Shown here: in pieces, positions 48,773 to 58,059 of the stretch
How positions within the stretch are numbered: the stretch's first letter is position 1
How the letters are laid out: the number at the start of each line of letters is the position of its first letter
From: Sodalis ligni
Lineage (GTDB): Bacteria > Pseudomonadota > Gammaproteobacteria > Enterobacterales > Enterobacteriaceae
NCBI RefSeq assembly: GCF_016865525.2
Contig: NZ_CP075169.1
Location: forward strand, 4,030,337 to 4,094,336
Length of the DNA stretch: 64,000 nt
Direction: 5' to 3'
Made by a program: the position numbers and the translations under genes
The notes under the pieces: model-generated
Told to the model about the DNA's origin: nothing
What the model saw: the letters and a program-made list of their open reading frames with translations, nothing else
The model's database searches: none

Positions 48773-48890
48773 TAATTTGAGTTGCAGGAAGGCGGCAACG
48801 CAGCGAATCCCCAGGAGCTTACACGAGTAAGTGACTGGGGTGAGCGAGGAAAGCCAACGCACCTGTAACTCGAATTATGACAGGTATATA
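48773..48890. repeat. Dispersed palindromic intergenic repeat, copy 3 (full length)
   Basis: Just upstream of rcsC. The ends are inverted: TATACCTTAAATAATTTGAG on the left and, on the other strand, ATACCTGTCATAATTCGAG from the right. Inside are TTGCAGGAAGGCGGCAACGC, CCCCAGGAGCTTACAC, GTAAGTGACTGGGG and GCCAACGCACCTGTAACTCG. It is the inverse of the copy at 14397. The shape is that of a non-autonomous palindromic element of about 118 bases. Confidence 0.75.
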
Positions 48891-48951
48891 CCGTTCCGGT
48901 GCAAGAACTGATGATGCGGCCTGCCCAGCCGATACACTACCGACCCAGTAA

Positions 48952-48983
48952 AAAGCCAGCGCAACGCGCTGGCCGGGTTTGTT
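48952..48983 (-). terminator. Intrinsic terminator, leftward, likely of gyrA
   Basis: Read leftwards, stem GCCAGCGC / GCGCTGGC with a four-base loop followed by TTTTTA. It lies about 370 bases after the gyrA stop, beyond two repeat elements, so the gyrA 3' UTR would include them. Confidence 0.7.
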
Positions 48984-49004
48984 GACACATTGCAACCGCC
49001 ATCA

Positions 49005-49142
49005 GCGACGACATAGCCACTATGTCAAAGTGAACGCGTGTTAAAGGGAGACCCTGTTTGCCAAGGCCGGGTCGAAGCAGGCGTGGTTTTCCACCTGCCC
49101 GAGCGCTCCATGGCTCGGCCCGCCAGCACCGGACCTTAAACC
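49005..49142 (-). repeat. Single-copy member C of the A/B/D repeat family
   Basis: Read on the minus strand it contains GCTGGCGGGCCGAG, GGAGCGCTC, the stem GCAGGTGG / CCACgcCTGC with an AAAA loop, TTCGACCCGGCC and GGTCTCCCTTTAACACGCG. These are the same ordered blocks as in arrays A, B and D. It is in the same orientation as gyrA and within its 3' region. Confidence 0.8.
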
Positions 49143-49144
49143 GT

Positions 49145-49260
49145 GCCCGGTCGGAACAGGACGATAGATCGTAAACACGCCGTGAATCCATCCATGGAGG
49201 CTCGATCCGCGCCGTCCCTGGCGCGGACGGTTTACTCCTCTATCATCCTGTCCCGCCTTA
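49145..49260. repeat. Probable further dispersed intergenic repeat next to gyrA
   Basis: The stretch with GTAAACACGCCGTGAATCC, ATCCATGGAGGCTCGATCC and GCGCCGTCCCTGGCGCGGAC looks like a type of intergenic repeat I recall from other Enterobacterales genomes (words ACGCCGTGAATCCATCC). Only one copy is in the window, so this rests on memory. CCGTCC...GGACGG forms a hairpin at its right side. Confidence 0.4.
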
Positions 49261-49350
49261 CTGACTCCGAGTACGTTTGTCAGCGCCTTTCGGCAGATTA
49301 TGCCCGCCAACACCGTACCTTGAGCTGTGCCGGCCTGGACAGGAAGCGGA

Positions 49351-52068
49351 TCAGCTGTTCGGGTAGTCTTCACCCTCATCTTCGCCGTCTTCGTCATCCG
49401 CATCGTCGGCATCATCTGCGTCGTCGGCGTCATCAAGGGCGATATCGTCCCCAGCGTCGTCGTCGATATCGGCGTCGTCTCCCGCGTCATTCACTTCGCC
49501 TTCCGCCAGCCCTTCGACGGTGTCGAGATCTTCATCGTCCACCGGTTCCACCACGCGCTGCAGGCCGACCACATGTTCGCCTTCAGCGGTCCGGATCAGG
49601 GTAACACCCTGGGTGTTGCGCCCGACGATGCTGACTTCGGACACACGGGTGCGCACCAGGGTGCCGGCATCGGTGATCATCATGATCTGATCGCTGTCTT
49701 CCACCTGCACGGCGCCCACCACTTCGCCATTGCGTTCGCTCACTTTTATCGATATCACGCCGAGAGTGGCGCGGGATTTGGTGGGATATTCAGCCTGGGC
49801 GGTACGCTTGCCGTAACCGTGCTGCGTCACGGTCAGGATCGGACCGTCGCCGCGCGGAATGATCAGGGAAACCACCCGATCCTTGTCGGCCAGATTGATG
49901 CCGCGCACGCCGGTGGCGGTACGGCCCATGGAACGCACCTGGCTTTCAGGGAAACGCACTACCTTGCCGTAGGCGGAGAACAGCATAACCTCGTTCTGCC
50001 CGTCGGTAAGATCGACGCCGATAAGTTCATCCCCGTCATTCAGATTGACGGCGATAATGCCGGCGCTGCGCGGACGGCTGAACTCGGTCAGCGCGGTCTT
50101 TTTCACCGTGCCGCTGGCGGTGGCCATGAAGACATGGCGTCCTTCTTCGTATTCACGCACCGGCAGGATGGCGGTGATACGCTCGTTCGGTTCAAGGGGC
50201 AGCAGATTGACGATAGGCCGGCCGCGGGCGCCGCGGCTGGCTTCCGGCAGTTGGTAAACCTTCATCCAGTACAGGCGCCCCCGGCTGGAGAACAGCAGGA
50301 TGGTGTCATGGGTGTTGGCCACCAGCAGGCGGTCGATAAAGTCCTCTTCCTTGATCCTGGCCGCTGATTTGCCTTTTCCGCCGCGGCGCTGGGCTTCATA
50401 GTCGGTGAGCGGCTGGTATTTCACATACCCTTCATGGGACAGGGTCACCACCACGTCTTCCTGATTAATCAGGTCCTCGATATTGATATCGGAGGTATTG
50501 GCGGTGATCTCGGTGCGGCGGGCATCGTTGTACTGCTCTTTCATCGCGTTGAGTTCTTCGCGAATCACTTCCATCAGCCGATCCGGGTTTTCCAGGATGA
50601 TGATGAGTTCGGCGATTTGGGTCAGCAGTTCTTTATATTCGTCCAGCAGCTTTTCATGTTCCAGCCCGGTCAGTTTCTGCAAGCGCAGATCCAGGATGGC
50701 TTGCGCCTGCTGTTCGGTGAGATAATAACGTCCGTCGCGGATGCCGTATTGCTCTTCCAGCCATTCCGGCCGGGCGGCGTTGTCGCCGGCGCGTTCCAGC
50801 ATGGCCGCTACCGTGCCCAGTTCCCAGGAACGGGCGATAAGTCCGCTTTTCGCTTCGGCCGGGCTCGGCGCATGGCGGATTAATTCGATAATGGGTTCGA
50901 TATTGGCCAGCGCCACTGCCAGGGCTTCAAGGATGTGGGCGCGATCCCGCGCTTTGCGCAGTTCGAAAATCGTGCGGCGGGTGACCACTTCACGACGGTG
51001 GCGCACGAAGGCGGAGAGAATATCCTTCAGCGACATGATCTTGGGCTGGCCCTGATGCAGCGCCACCATATTGATGCCGAAGGAGACCTGCAGCTGCGTT
51101 TGGGAGTAGAGGTTGTTGAGCACCACTTCCCCTACCGCGTCGCGCTTGATCTCGATGACGATGCGCATGCCGTCTTTGTCGGATTCATCGCGCAGGGCGC
51201 TGATACCTTCAATGCGCTTGTCTTTCACCAGCTCGGCGATTTTTTCTATCAAACGCGCTTTGTTCACCTGATAAGGGATTTCATGCACGATGATGGTTTC
51301 ACGACCGCTTTTGGCATCCGCTTCCACTTCCGCGCGGGCGCGGATCAGGATTTTACCGCGTCCGGTGCGGTAGGCCTCTTCGATACCGCGCCGGCCGTTG
51401 ATGATGGCGGCGGTGGGAAAGTCAGGGCCGGGAATATGTTCCATCAGGCCTTCGACGCTGATATTCTCGTCGTCGATATAGGCCAGGCAACCGTTGATCA
51501 CTTCCGTCAGGTTATGCGGCGGAATGTTGGTGGCCATACCTACGGCAATGCCGGAAGAGCCATTGATCAACAGGTTGGGGATCTTGGTGGGCATGACGTC
51601 GGGGATCTGTTCGGTGCCGTCGTAGTTCGGCACATAATCCACGGTGTCTTTTTCGAGGTCCGCCAGCAATTCATGGGCGATTTTCGACATGCGGACTTCG
51701 GTGTAACGCATTGCCGCGGCGGAGTCGCCGTCGACGGAACCGAAATTACCCTGGCCATCCACCAGCATATAGCGCAGCGAGAACGGCTGGGCCATACGCA
51801 CGATGGTGTCGTAGACCGCGGTATCACCATGGGGGTGATATTTACCGATGACGTCCCCGACCACACGGGCCGATTTTTTGTAAGGTTTATTCCAGTCATT
51901 ACCGAGTACGCTCATCGCAAACAATACGCGGCGGTGTACCGGTTTCAACCCATCCCGTACATCCGGCAGCGCACGTCCGACAATAACGGACATGGCGTAA
52001 TCCAGATAAGAGCTTTTTAACTCTTCTTCGATGTTGACCGGTGTTATTTCTCTGGCAAGGTCACTCAT
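49351..52068 (-). CDS. gyrA: DNA gyrase subunit A
   Basis: Breakage-reunion subunit of gyrase, introducing negative supercoils. 905 residues. The winged-helix/tower core has the catalytic tyrosine Y122 (AMRYTEVRM) and the quinolone region [13 protein letters not shown] with threonine at position 83 (serine in E. coli) and aspartate at 87. The C-terminal beta-pinwheel carries the GyrA box [10 protein letters not shown]. After the pinwheel the acidic tail is about 30 residues longer than in E. coli (875) and ends in a [15 protein letters not shown] repeat followed by [13 protein letters not shown]. It is divergent from ubiG across about 200 bases that contain both promoters. Confidence 0.97.
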   Translation of the reverse strand: MSDLAREITPVNIEEELKSSYLDYAMSVIVGRALPDVRDGLKPVHRRVLFAMSVLGNDWNKPYKKSARVVGDVIGKYHPHGDTAVYDTIVRMAQPFSLRYMLVDGQGNFGSVDGDSAAAMRYTEVRMSKIAHELLADLEKDTVDYVPNYDGTEQIPDVMPTKIPNLLINGSSGIAVGMATNIPPHNLTEVINGCLAYIDDENISVEGLMEHIPGPDFPTAAIINGRRGIEEAYRTGRGKILIRARAEVEADAKSGRETIIVHEIPYQVNKARLIEKIAELVKDKRIEGISALRDESDKDGMRIVIEIKRDAVGEVVLNNLYSQTQLQVSFGINMVALHQGQPKIMSLKDILSAFVRHRREVVTRRTIFELRKARDRAHILEALAVALANIEPIIELIRHAPSPAEAKSGLIARSWELGTVAAMLERAGDNAARPEWLEEQYGIRDGRYYLTEQQAQAILDLRLQKLTGLEHEKLLDEYKELLTQIAELIIILENPDRLMEVIREELNAMKEQYNDARRTEITANTSDINIEDLINQEDVVVTLSHEGYVKYQPLTDYEAQRRGGKGKSAARIKEEDFIDRLLVANTHDTILLFSSRGRLYWMKVYQLPEASRGARGRPIVNLLPLEPNERITAILPVREYEEGRHVFMATASGTVKKTALTEFSRPRSAGIIAVNLNDGDELIGVDLTDGQNEVMLFSAYGKVVRFPESQVRSMGRTATGVRGINLADKDRVVSLIIPRGDGPILTVTQHGYGKRTAQAEYPTKSRATLGVISIKVSERNGEVVGAVQVEDSDQIMMITDAGTLVRTRVSEVSIVGRNTQGVTLIRTAEGEHVVGLQRVVEPVDDEDLDTVEGLAEGEVNDAGDDADIDDDAGDDIALDDADDADDADDADDEDGEDEGEDYPNS

Positions 52069-52269
52069 TGAGCCGCTATCCCTCTACTAATTGAAGCATC
52101 CACCCGGATTTAAAGGTGCCAAAGTATACCATAGATAGGTGATTCTGGGAAAATTGTCGGCGACGAAAAGCCGTGGTTATAGTTGTTTCCGCTACCGAAT
52201 CACTGACCGGACGGCCGGTTGCAGGTATACTGGCTTCAATTCGCTATGCAAATACTCAGGAAGGCCGTT

Positions 52270-53001
52270 ATGAATCGGGAATCTCAGACCGCTGCCGCCG
52301 GCGATAATGTGGATCGGCGGGAAATCGCCAAATTCGACGCGGTGGCCTCCCGCTGGTGGGATAAGGAAGGGGAATTCAAACCCCTGCACCGCATTAACCC
52401 CCTGCGCCTGGACTATATTCTGCGCCATGCCGACGGCCTGTTCGGCAAAACGGTGCTGGACGTGGGCTGCGGCGGGGGAATATTGACTGAAAGCATGGCC
52501 CTGGAAGGGGCGACGGCCACCGGGCTGGACATGGGCGCCGAACCGTTGGCGGTGGCGCGGCTGCACGCGCTGGAAAGCCGGCTGAATATTGATTATATCC
52601 AGCAGACGGTGGAAGAGCACGCGGCGGAAAACCCGGAGCGCTATGATGTAGTGACCTGTATGGAAATGCTGGAACACGTCCCGGATCCCGCGTCCATCGT
52701 CCGCGCCTGCGCACGTCTGGTGAAACCCGGCGGCGACGTGTTTTTCTCCACCCTGAACCGCAATCCCAAGGCGTGGCTGATGGCCATCGTGGGGGCCGAG
52801 TACCTGCTGCGTCTGGTGCCTCGTGGCACCCATAGCATTACTAAATTCATCAAGCCGGCGGAGCTGCTGCACTGGCTCGACGACACCCCGCTGCAGGAGC
52901 GGCATATCACCGGCCTGCATTATACCCCGCTGAGAGATCGTTTTAGCCTGGGGGGCAATGTTGACGTTAATTACAGGCTGCATCCCCGCCACCGCCTGTA
53001 A
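52270..53001 (+). CDS. ubiG: Ubiquinone O-methyltransferase UbiG
   Basis: SAM-dependent methyltransferase performing both O-methylations in ubiquinone synthesis. 243 residues (E. coli 240). Motif [36 protein letters not shown] and [16 protein letters not shown]; membrane-binding region [22 protein letters not shown] chose the ATG at 52270 (AGGAAGG upstream), giving the family N-terminus; in-frame codons further upstream are less likely. A GC-rich hairpin CGCCGGCC / GGCCGGCG follows the gene at 53020-53041. Confidence 0.95.
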   Translation: MNRESQTAAAGDNVDRREIAKFDAVASRWWDKEGEFKPLHRINPLRLDYILRHADGLFGKTVLDVGCGGGILTESMALEGATATGLDMGAEPLAVARLHALESRLNIDYIQQTVEEHAAENPERYDVVTCMEMLEHVPDPASIVRACARLVKPGGDVFFSTLNRNPKAWLMAIVGAEYLLRLVPRGTHSITKFIKPAELLHWLDDTPLQERHITGLHYTPLRDRFSLGGNVDVNYRLHPRHRL

Positions 53002-53163
53002 CCCTGACGGGTGTAATCTCGCCGGCCGGCCCTGGCCGGCGTGATCAACGTTTAATAATTCGACAAATAATATCTTTTTGAATTTTTTATCTACAGCAGT
53101 TGACATCCTTTAAGGGCAGAGGGAATAGCGCTTTAGTCGGCCTGTTAACATTTTGCCCCCAAG

Positions 53164-53172
53164 TTATCCACA
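53164..53172 (+). promoter_or_regulatory. DnaA box upstream of nrdA
   Basis: Perfect consensus TTATCCACA, 163 bases before the nrdA start codon. E. coli nrdAB is also controlled by DnaA at upstream boxes. A weaker TTATCCCAT follows at about 53257. Confidence 0.65.
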
Positions 53173-53240
53173 AAAAGCTTTATTTTCGTCCCTTGCAATA
53201 ACGACGTTAAGTCACTATCTTGTTATCAAATTAACAAAAA

Positions 53241-53288
53241 ACCCTATATGTAGTGTTTATCCCATAGATCAGACACTAATTTCGCTTA
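53241..53288. promoter_or_regulatory. Tandem NrdR boxes in the nrdA promoter
   Basis: ACCCTATATGTAGTGT at 53241-53256 fits the NrdR consensus (ACACWATATATWGTGT) at 13 or more positions. A second, weaker site ACACTAATTTCGCTTA at 53273-53288 starts 32 bases later, the usual three-turn spacing of paired NrdR boxes. Repression of nrdAB by NrdR-dATP is therefore expected. Confidence 0.65.
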
Positions 53289-53334
53289 TGTCCGACATAA
53301 GGCATAGGGATCACTCAGACAGGTATTAAGCCCC

Positions 53335-55620
53335 ATGAACCAGAGTCTGCTTGTTACAAAACGCGACGGCAGTAAAGAAAAAATCAATCTGGACAAGATC
53401 CACCGCGTCATCGACTGGGCGGCGGAAGGTCTCGAGAATGTTTCGGTCTCACAGGTTGAACTGCGCTCGCATATCCAATTTTATGAAGGCATTAAAACCG
53501 CCGACATCCATGAAACCATTATCAAGGCCGCGGCGGATCTGATTTCCCGCGACGCGCCGGATTATCAATATCTGGCAGCACGCCTGGCGGTTTTTCATTT
53601 GCGTAAAAAAGCCTATGGCCAGTTCGAGCCGCCCAAGCTTTATGACCACGTGTCGCGGCTGGTGGCCATGGGCAAATACGACAAGCATTTGCTGGACGAT
53701 TATAGCGCCGAAGAATTCGCGCTGATGGACGGCTTTATCGATCACTGGCGGGATATGAACTTTTCCTACGCCGCGGTGAAGCAGCTGGAAGGCAAGTATC
53801 TGGCGCAGAACCGGGTCACCGGGGAAATTTACGAAAGCGCGCAGTTCCTTTATATCCTGGTGGCGGCCTGCCTGTTCTCCGGTTATCCGCGGGAAACCCG
53901 GCTGGGTTATGTCAAGCGTTTCTATGACGCCGTTTCCACCTTCAAGATTTCCCTGCCCACGCCCATTATGTCCGGGGTGCGTACCCCCACGCGCCAGTTC
54001 AGTTCCTGCGTGCTGATTGAATGCGGCGACAGTCTCGATTCCATTAACGCCACCTCCAGCGCCATCGTCAAATATGTATCGCAGCGGGCCGGTATCGGCA
54101 TCAACGCCGGCCGTATCCGGGCCCTGGGCAGCCCGATCCGCGGCGGCGAGGCTTTTCATACCGGCTGCATTCCCTTTTACAAGCATTTCCAGACCGCGGT
54201 GAAATCCTGTTCCCAGGGCGGCGTGCGCGGCGGCGCGGCCACCCTGTTCTACCCGCTTTGGCATCTTGAAGTGGAAAGCCTGCTGGTGCTGAAAAACAAC
54301 CGCGGCGTAGAGGGCAACCGCGTCCGCCATATGGATTACGGCGTACAGATCAACAAACTGATGTATCAGCGCCTGGTGAAGGGAGAAGAGATTACGCTGT
54401 TCAGCCCGTCTGATGTGCCGGGGCTGTATGATGCGTTCTTCGCCGACCAGGATGAGTTCGAGCGGCTGTATACCCGTTATGAACAGGACGCCTCTATTCG
54501 TAAAAGCCGGGTCAAGGCGGTGGAGCTGTTCTCCCTGATGATGCAGGAGCGCGCATCCACCGGGCGTATTTATATCCAGCATGTGGACCATTGCAACACC
54601 CATAGTCCATTCGATCCGGCCGTAGCGCCTATCCGCCAGTCCAATCTGTGCCTGGAAGTGGCTCTGCCCACCAAACCGCTGGAAGACGTGAACGACGAAA
54701 ACGGCGAAATCGCCTTGTGTACGCTTTCGGCCTTTAATCTTGGAGCGCTGGAGAGCCTGGACGATCTGCAGGAACTGGCGACCCTGGCGGTACGTGCGCT
54801 GGACGCGCTGCTGGATTACCAGGACTACCCGATCCCGGCGGCGAAACGCGGCGCCATGGGACGGCGGACCCTTGGCGTGGGTGTGATAAATTATGCTTAT
54901 TATCTGGCTAAAAACGGCGTACGGTACTCCGACGGCAGCGCCAACAACCTGACGCATCGGACGTTCGAGGCCATTCAGTACTATTTATTAAAAGCTTCCA
55001 ACGAGCTGGCCAAAGAACGGGGCGCCTGCCCGTGGTTCAATGAAACCACCTATGCCAAGGGCATCCTGCCCATTGATACTTATAAAAAGGATCTGGACGG
55101 GATTTGCAATGAGCCGCTGCATTACGATTGGGAGGCTCTGCGCGCAGACATCAAACGGCACGGCCTGCGTAATTCAACCCTGTCGGCGCTGATGCCGTCG
55201 GAAACGTCGTCGCAAATCTCCAATGCCACCAACGGTATCGAGCCGCCCCGGGGCTACGTCAGTATCAAGGCGTCTAAAGACGGCATTCTGCGCCAGGTGG
55301 TGCCGGAATCCCATCGGCTGAAAGGCGCCTATGAGCTCTTGTGGGAAATGCCGAACAACGACGGTTATCTGCAGTTGGTGGGGCTGATGCAGAAATTCGT
55401 CGATCAGGCCATTTCGTCCAATACCAATTACGATCCGACCCGTTTCCCGGCCGGCAAGGTGCCGATGAAGCAGTTGCTGAAGGACTTGCTCACCGCCTAC
55501 AAGTTCGGGGTCAAGACGCTGTATTATCAGAATACCCGCGACGGCGCGGAAGATGCCCAGGAAGATATGGAAGCCGCCGCCGAGACAGATGATTGCGAGA
55601 GCGGAGCCTGCAAGATTTAA
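53335..55620 (+). CDS. nrdA: Class Ia ribonucleoside-diphosphate reductase alpha subunit
   Basis: Catalytic subunit reducing NDPs to dNDPs; 761 residues, E. coli length. The ATP-cone allosteric domain lies in about 5-95 (VTKRDGSKEKINLDKIHRVI). The barrel domain has active-site segments SSCVLIECGDS (Cys 225 region) and NLCLEVALPT (Cys 462 region), and the radical-transfer tyrosines are near the end. The C-terminal redox cysteines are in CESGACKI, the same as E. coli. Intact, with a 48-base gap to nrdB. Upstream NrdR and DnaA boxes suggest cell-cycle and dATP control. Confidence 0.97.
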   Translation: MNQSLLVTKRDGSKEKINLDKIHRVIDWAAEGLENVSVSQVELRSHIQFYEGIKTADIHETIIKAAADLISRDAPDYQYLAARLAVFHLRKKAYGQFEPPKLYDHVSRLVAMGKYDKHLLDDYSAEEFALMDGFIDHWRDMNFSYAAVKQLEGKYLAQNRVTGEIYESAQFLYILVAACLFSGYPRETRLGYVKRFYDAVSTFKISLPTPIMSGVRTPTRQFSSCVLIECGDSLDSINATSSAIVKYVSQRAGIGINAGRIRALGSPIRGGEAFHTGCIPFYKHFQTAVKSCSQGGVRGGAATLFYPLWHLEVESLLVLKNNRGVEGNRVRHMDYGVQINKLMYQRLVKGEEITLFSPSDVPGLYDAFFADQDEFERLYTRYEQDASIRKSRVKAVELFSLMMQERASTGRIYIQHVDHCNTHSPFDPAVAPIRQSNLCLEVALPTKPLEDVNDENGEIALCTLSAFNLGALESLDDLQELATLAVRALDALLDYQDYPIPAAKRGAMGRRTLGVGVINYAYYLAKNGVRYSDGSANNLTHRTFEAIQYYLLKASNELAKERGACPWFNETTYAKGILPIDTYKKDLDGICNEPLHYDWEALRADIKRHGLRNSTLSALMPSETSSQISNATNGIEPPRGYVSIKASKDGILRQVVPESHRLKGAYELLWEMPNNDGYLQLVGLMQKFVDQAISSNTNYDPTRFPAGKVPMKQLLKDLLTAYKFGVKTLYYQNTRDGAEDAQEDMEAAAETDDCESGACKI

Positions 55621-55668
55621 CATGGCCGCGGGCGGCGCCATTGCCGTCCGCGTGTAACGGGAGAGACC

Positions 55669-56798
55669 ATGGCCTATACCACATTTTCACAGAATAAAAA
55701 CAACCAATTGCTGGAGCCGATGTTTTTCGGCCAGTCGGTGAACGTTGCGCGCTACGATCAGCAAAAATACGATATCTTTGAAAAATTAATCGAAAAACAG
55801 CTCTCTTTTTTCTGGCGGCCGGAAGAAGTGGACGTGTCGCGTGACCGCATTGATTTCCAGGCGCTGCCGGAACACGAGAAGCATATTTTCCTCAGCAACC
55901 TGAAGTACCAGACCCTGCTGGACTCCATCCAGGGCCGTAGCCCCAATATCGCCCTGTTGCCGCTGATTTCCATTCCGGAGCTGGAAACCTGGGTAGAAAC
56001 CTGGGCTTTTTCGGAAACCATTCATTCCCGGTCTTATACCCATATCATCCGCAATATCGTTAACGACCCTCGCTGGTATTCGACGATATCGTTACCAATG
56101 AAGAGATTCTGAAGCGGGCCAAGGATATTTCGGGCTATTACGACAAGCTTATCGAACTGACCGGCTACTACCATTTGCTCGGCGTTGGTACCCATCAGGT
56201 GAAGGGCGCCCAGGTAGTGGTGAGTCTGCATGAGCTGAAAAAATGCCTCTACCTTTGTCTGATGAGCGTTAATGCCCTGGAAGCCATCCGTTTTTATGTC
56301 AGCTTCGCCTGCTCGTTCGCATTCGCCGAGCGCGAACTGATGGAGGGCAACGCTAAAATCATCCGCCTGATCGCCCGCGACGAGGCGCTGCATCTTACCG
56401 GCACCCAGCATATGCTGAATTTGATGCGTTCCGGCGAGGACGATCCGGAAATGGCCGAGATTGCCAAAGAGTGCGAGCGGGAGTGTTATGACCTGTTCGT
56501 GCTGGCGGCGGAGCAGGAAAAAGAGTGGGCAAGTTATCTGTTCCGCGACGGTTCCATGATTGGCCTGAATAAAGATATTCTGTGCCAGTATGTGGATTAT
56601 ATTACCAATATCCGCATGCAGGCGGTGGGTCTGGATTTGCCTTTTGCCGCCCGCTCCAATCCTATTCCGTGGATTAATACCTGGCTGGTGTCGGACAATG
56701 TTCAGGTGGCGCCGCAGGAGGTGGAGGTGAGTTCCTACCTGGTAGGCCAAATCGACTCCGAGATGAATTCGGGCGATTTGAGCGATTTCGAGCTGTAA
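55669..56798 (+). pseudogene. nrdB: Class Ia ribonucleotide reductase beta subunit NrdB, one-base frameshift
   Basis: Diiron-tyrosyl radical subunit of NrdAB. The first frame gives normal NrdB up to [11 protein letters not shown]. It includes the iron ligand segments [12 protein letters not shown] and [16 protein letters not shown] with the radical tyrosine (Y122 in E. coli numbering), and then ends early at 56112. One missing base at about 56068-56071 (GACCCTCGC where a further base is needed after CCC) explains this. The next frame continues [14 protein letters not shown] and runs to the natural end GDLSDFEL, with the remaining ligands in [10 protein letters not shown] and RDEALHLTG. As nrdAB is normally needed for aerobic growth and nrdA and yfaE are intact, a sequence error is at least as likely as true loss. 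Confidence 0.9.
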
Positions 56799-56801
56799 GC
56801 C

Positions 56802-57065
56802 ATGGATCCATCGGCCAAGGTCACGCTGCGCCATATCGGGGCGCAGCTTCAGTGCGAATCCGGCCACCGCTCCCTGCTGGATGCCCTGGAAGCCAATCAT
56901 ATCGACGTCGAATTCCAGTGCCGGTCCGGCTATTGCGGCGCCTGCCGTATGCGGCTGCTGCGGGGCCGGGTCGCTTATACACAGTCCCCCCTGGCCTGTA
57001 TCCGGCCGGGCGATATTCTGCCCTGTTGCTGCCTGCCGGCGGGGGATATCGAGCTGGAGCTATAG
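56802..57065 (+). CDS. yfaE: 2Fe-2S ferredoxin YfaE (NrdB maintenance)
   Basis: Small [2Fe-2S] ferredoxin that reduces the diferric NrdB to allow regeneration of its radical cofactor. 87 residues. Three cluster cysteines are in FQCRSGYCGACRMRLL and the fourth is in the C-terminal DILPCCCLPAGD region. It begins three bases after nrdB, as in E. coli. Its presence argues that NrdB is, or was until recently, used. Confidence 0.93.
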   Translation: MDPSAKVTLRHIGAQLQCESGHRSLLDALEANHIDVEFQCRSGYCGACRMRLLRGRVAYTQSPLACIRPGDILPCCCLPAGDIELEL

Positions 57066-57096
57066 CCGAGTAGTATCCGGTCGTGGCGGAAAAAAT

Positions 57097-57957
57097 CGCT
57101 TTCACCGGCTCGTTGTACGTTAGGTGATCGCGGGCCTACCCCGGCATGGGGCGCTCCGGCCGCCGCCAGACGGCGACTTCGACCCCATTGCCGCGGTCTC
57201 CCTTCAACACGCGCCCGCTTTCACCGGAGTGTCATTACCGGCTCGTTGCACGTCATGTGATCGCGGGCCTACCCCGGCATGGGGCGCTCCGGCCGCCGCC
57301 AGACGGCGACTTCGACCCCATTGCCGCGGTCTCCCTTCAACACGCGCCCGCTTTCATTGGAGTGTCATTACCGGCTCGTTGCACGTCATGTGATCGCGGG
57401 CCTACCCCGGCATGGGGCGCTCCGGCCGCCGCCAGACGGCGGCTTTGACCCCATTGCCGCGGTCTCCCTTCAACACGCGCCCGCTTTCACCGGAGTGTCA
57501 TTACCGGCTCGTTGCGCGTCACGTGATCGCGGGCCTACCCCGGCATGGGGCGCTCCGGCCGCCGCCAGACGGCGGCTTTGACCCCATTGCCGCGGTCTCC
57601 CTTCAACACGCGCCCGCTTTCACCGGAGTGTCATTACCGGTTCGTTGCACGTCATGTGATCGCGGGCCTACCCCGGCATGGGGCGCTCCGGCCGCCGCCA
57701 GACGGCGGCTTCGACCCCATTGCCGCGGTCTCCCTTCAACACGCGCCCGCTTTCACCGGAGTGTCATTACCGGCTCGTTGCGCGTCACGTGATCGCGGGC
57801 CTACCCCGGCATGGGGCGCTCCGGCCGCCGCCAGACGGCGGCTTCGACCCCATTGCCGCGGTCTCCCTTCAACACGCGCCCGCTTTCACCGGAGTGTCAT
57901 TACCGGCTCGTTGCGCGTCACGTGATCGCGGGCCTACCCCGGCATGGGGCGCTCTGA
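57097..57957 (+). repeat. Tandem repeat array D, 133-bp period, about 6.3 copies
   Basis: GATCGCGGGCCTACCCC recurs at 57127, 57260, 57393, 57526, 57659, 57792 and 57925, exactly 133 bases apart; the last copy breaks off at 57956. Unit blocks: GATCGCGGGCCTA, CATGGGGCGCTC, the stem GCCGCCG / CGGCGGC (CGGCGAC in the first two units), TTCGACCCCATTGCCGCG, GGTCTCCCTTCAACACGCG, then a unit-specific CCCGCTTTCACCGGAGTG and GGCTCGTTGCACGTCA. Copies are over 95 percent alike. As 133 is not a multiple of three, reading frames change phase in each unit, so the overlapping frames seen here are artefacts. It fills the gap after yfaE, in the yfaE orientation. Confidence 0.94.
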
Positions 57958-58059
57958 TCTTTTAGTTGTAAGTTATAGCGATTCGGAATTGGTTTTCATG
58001 GCCCTGCCCGGTATGCTCATGTTACCTAGATCACACTTTTTATAAGCCTGCTTAATACC

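Noticed and set aside
52192-53106. 304-codon leftward frame opposite ubiG
   Set aside because: Antisense shadow of a clearly conserved UbiG.
53449-54957. 502-codon frame antisense to nrdA, and similar long antisense frames opposite yejA, gyrA and the MFS/permease genes
   Set aside because: GC-rich codon usage leaves antisense frames open; the sense proteins are well conserved and the antisense products have no recognisable features.
57097-57957. CRISPR array
   Set aside because: Units are 133 bp tandem copies without distinct spacers; repeats are contiguous and no cas genes are near. The same holds for arrays A and B.
57146-57965. Several overlapping 100-126-codon frames in array D
   Set aside because: They are the same unit read in shifting phases; no start context and no sign of protein selection.
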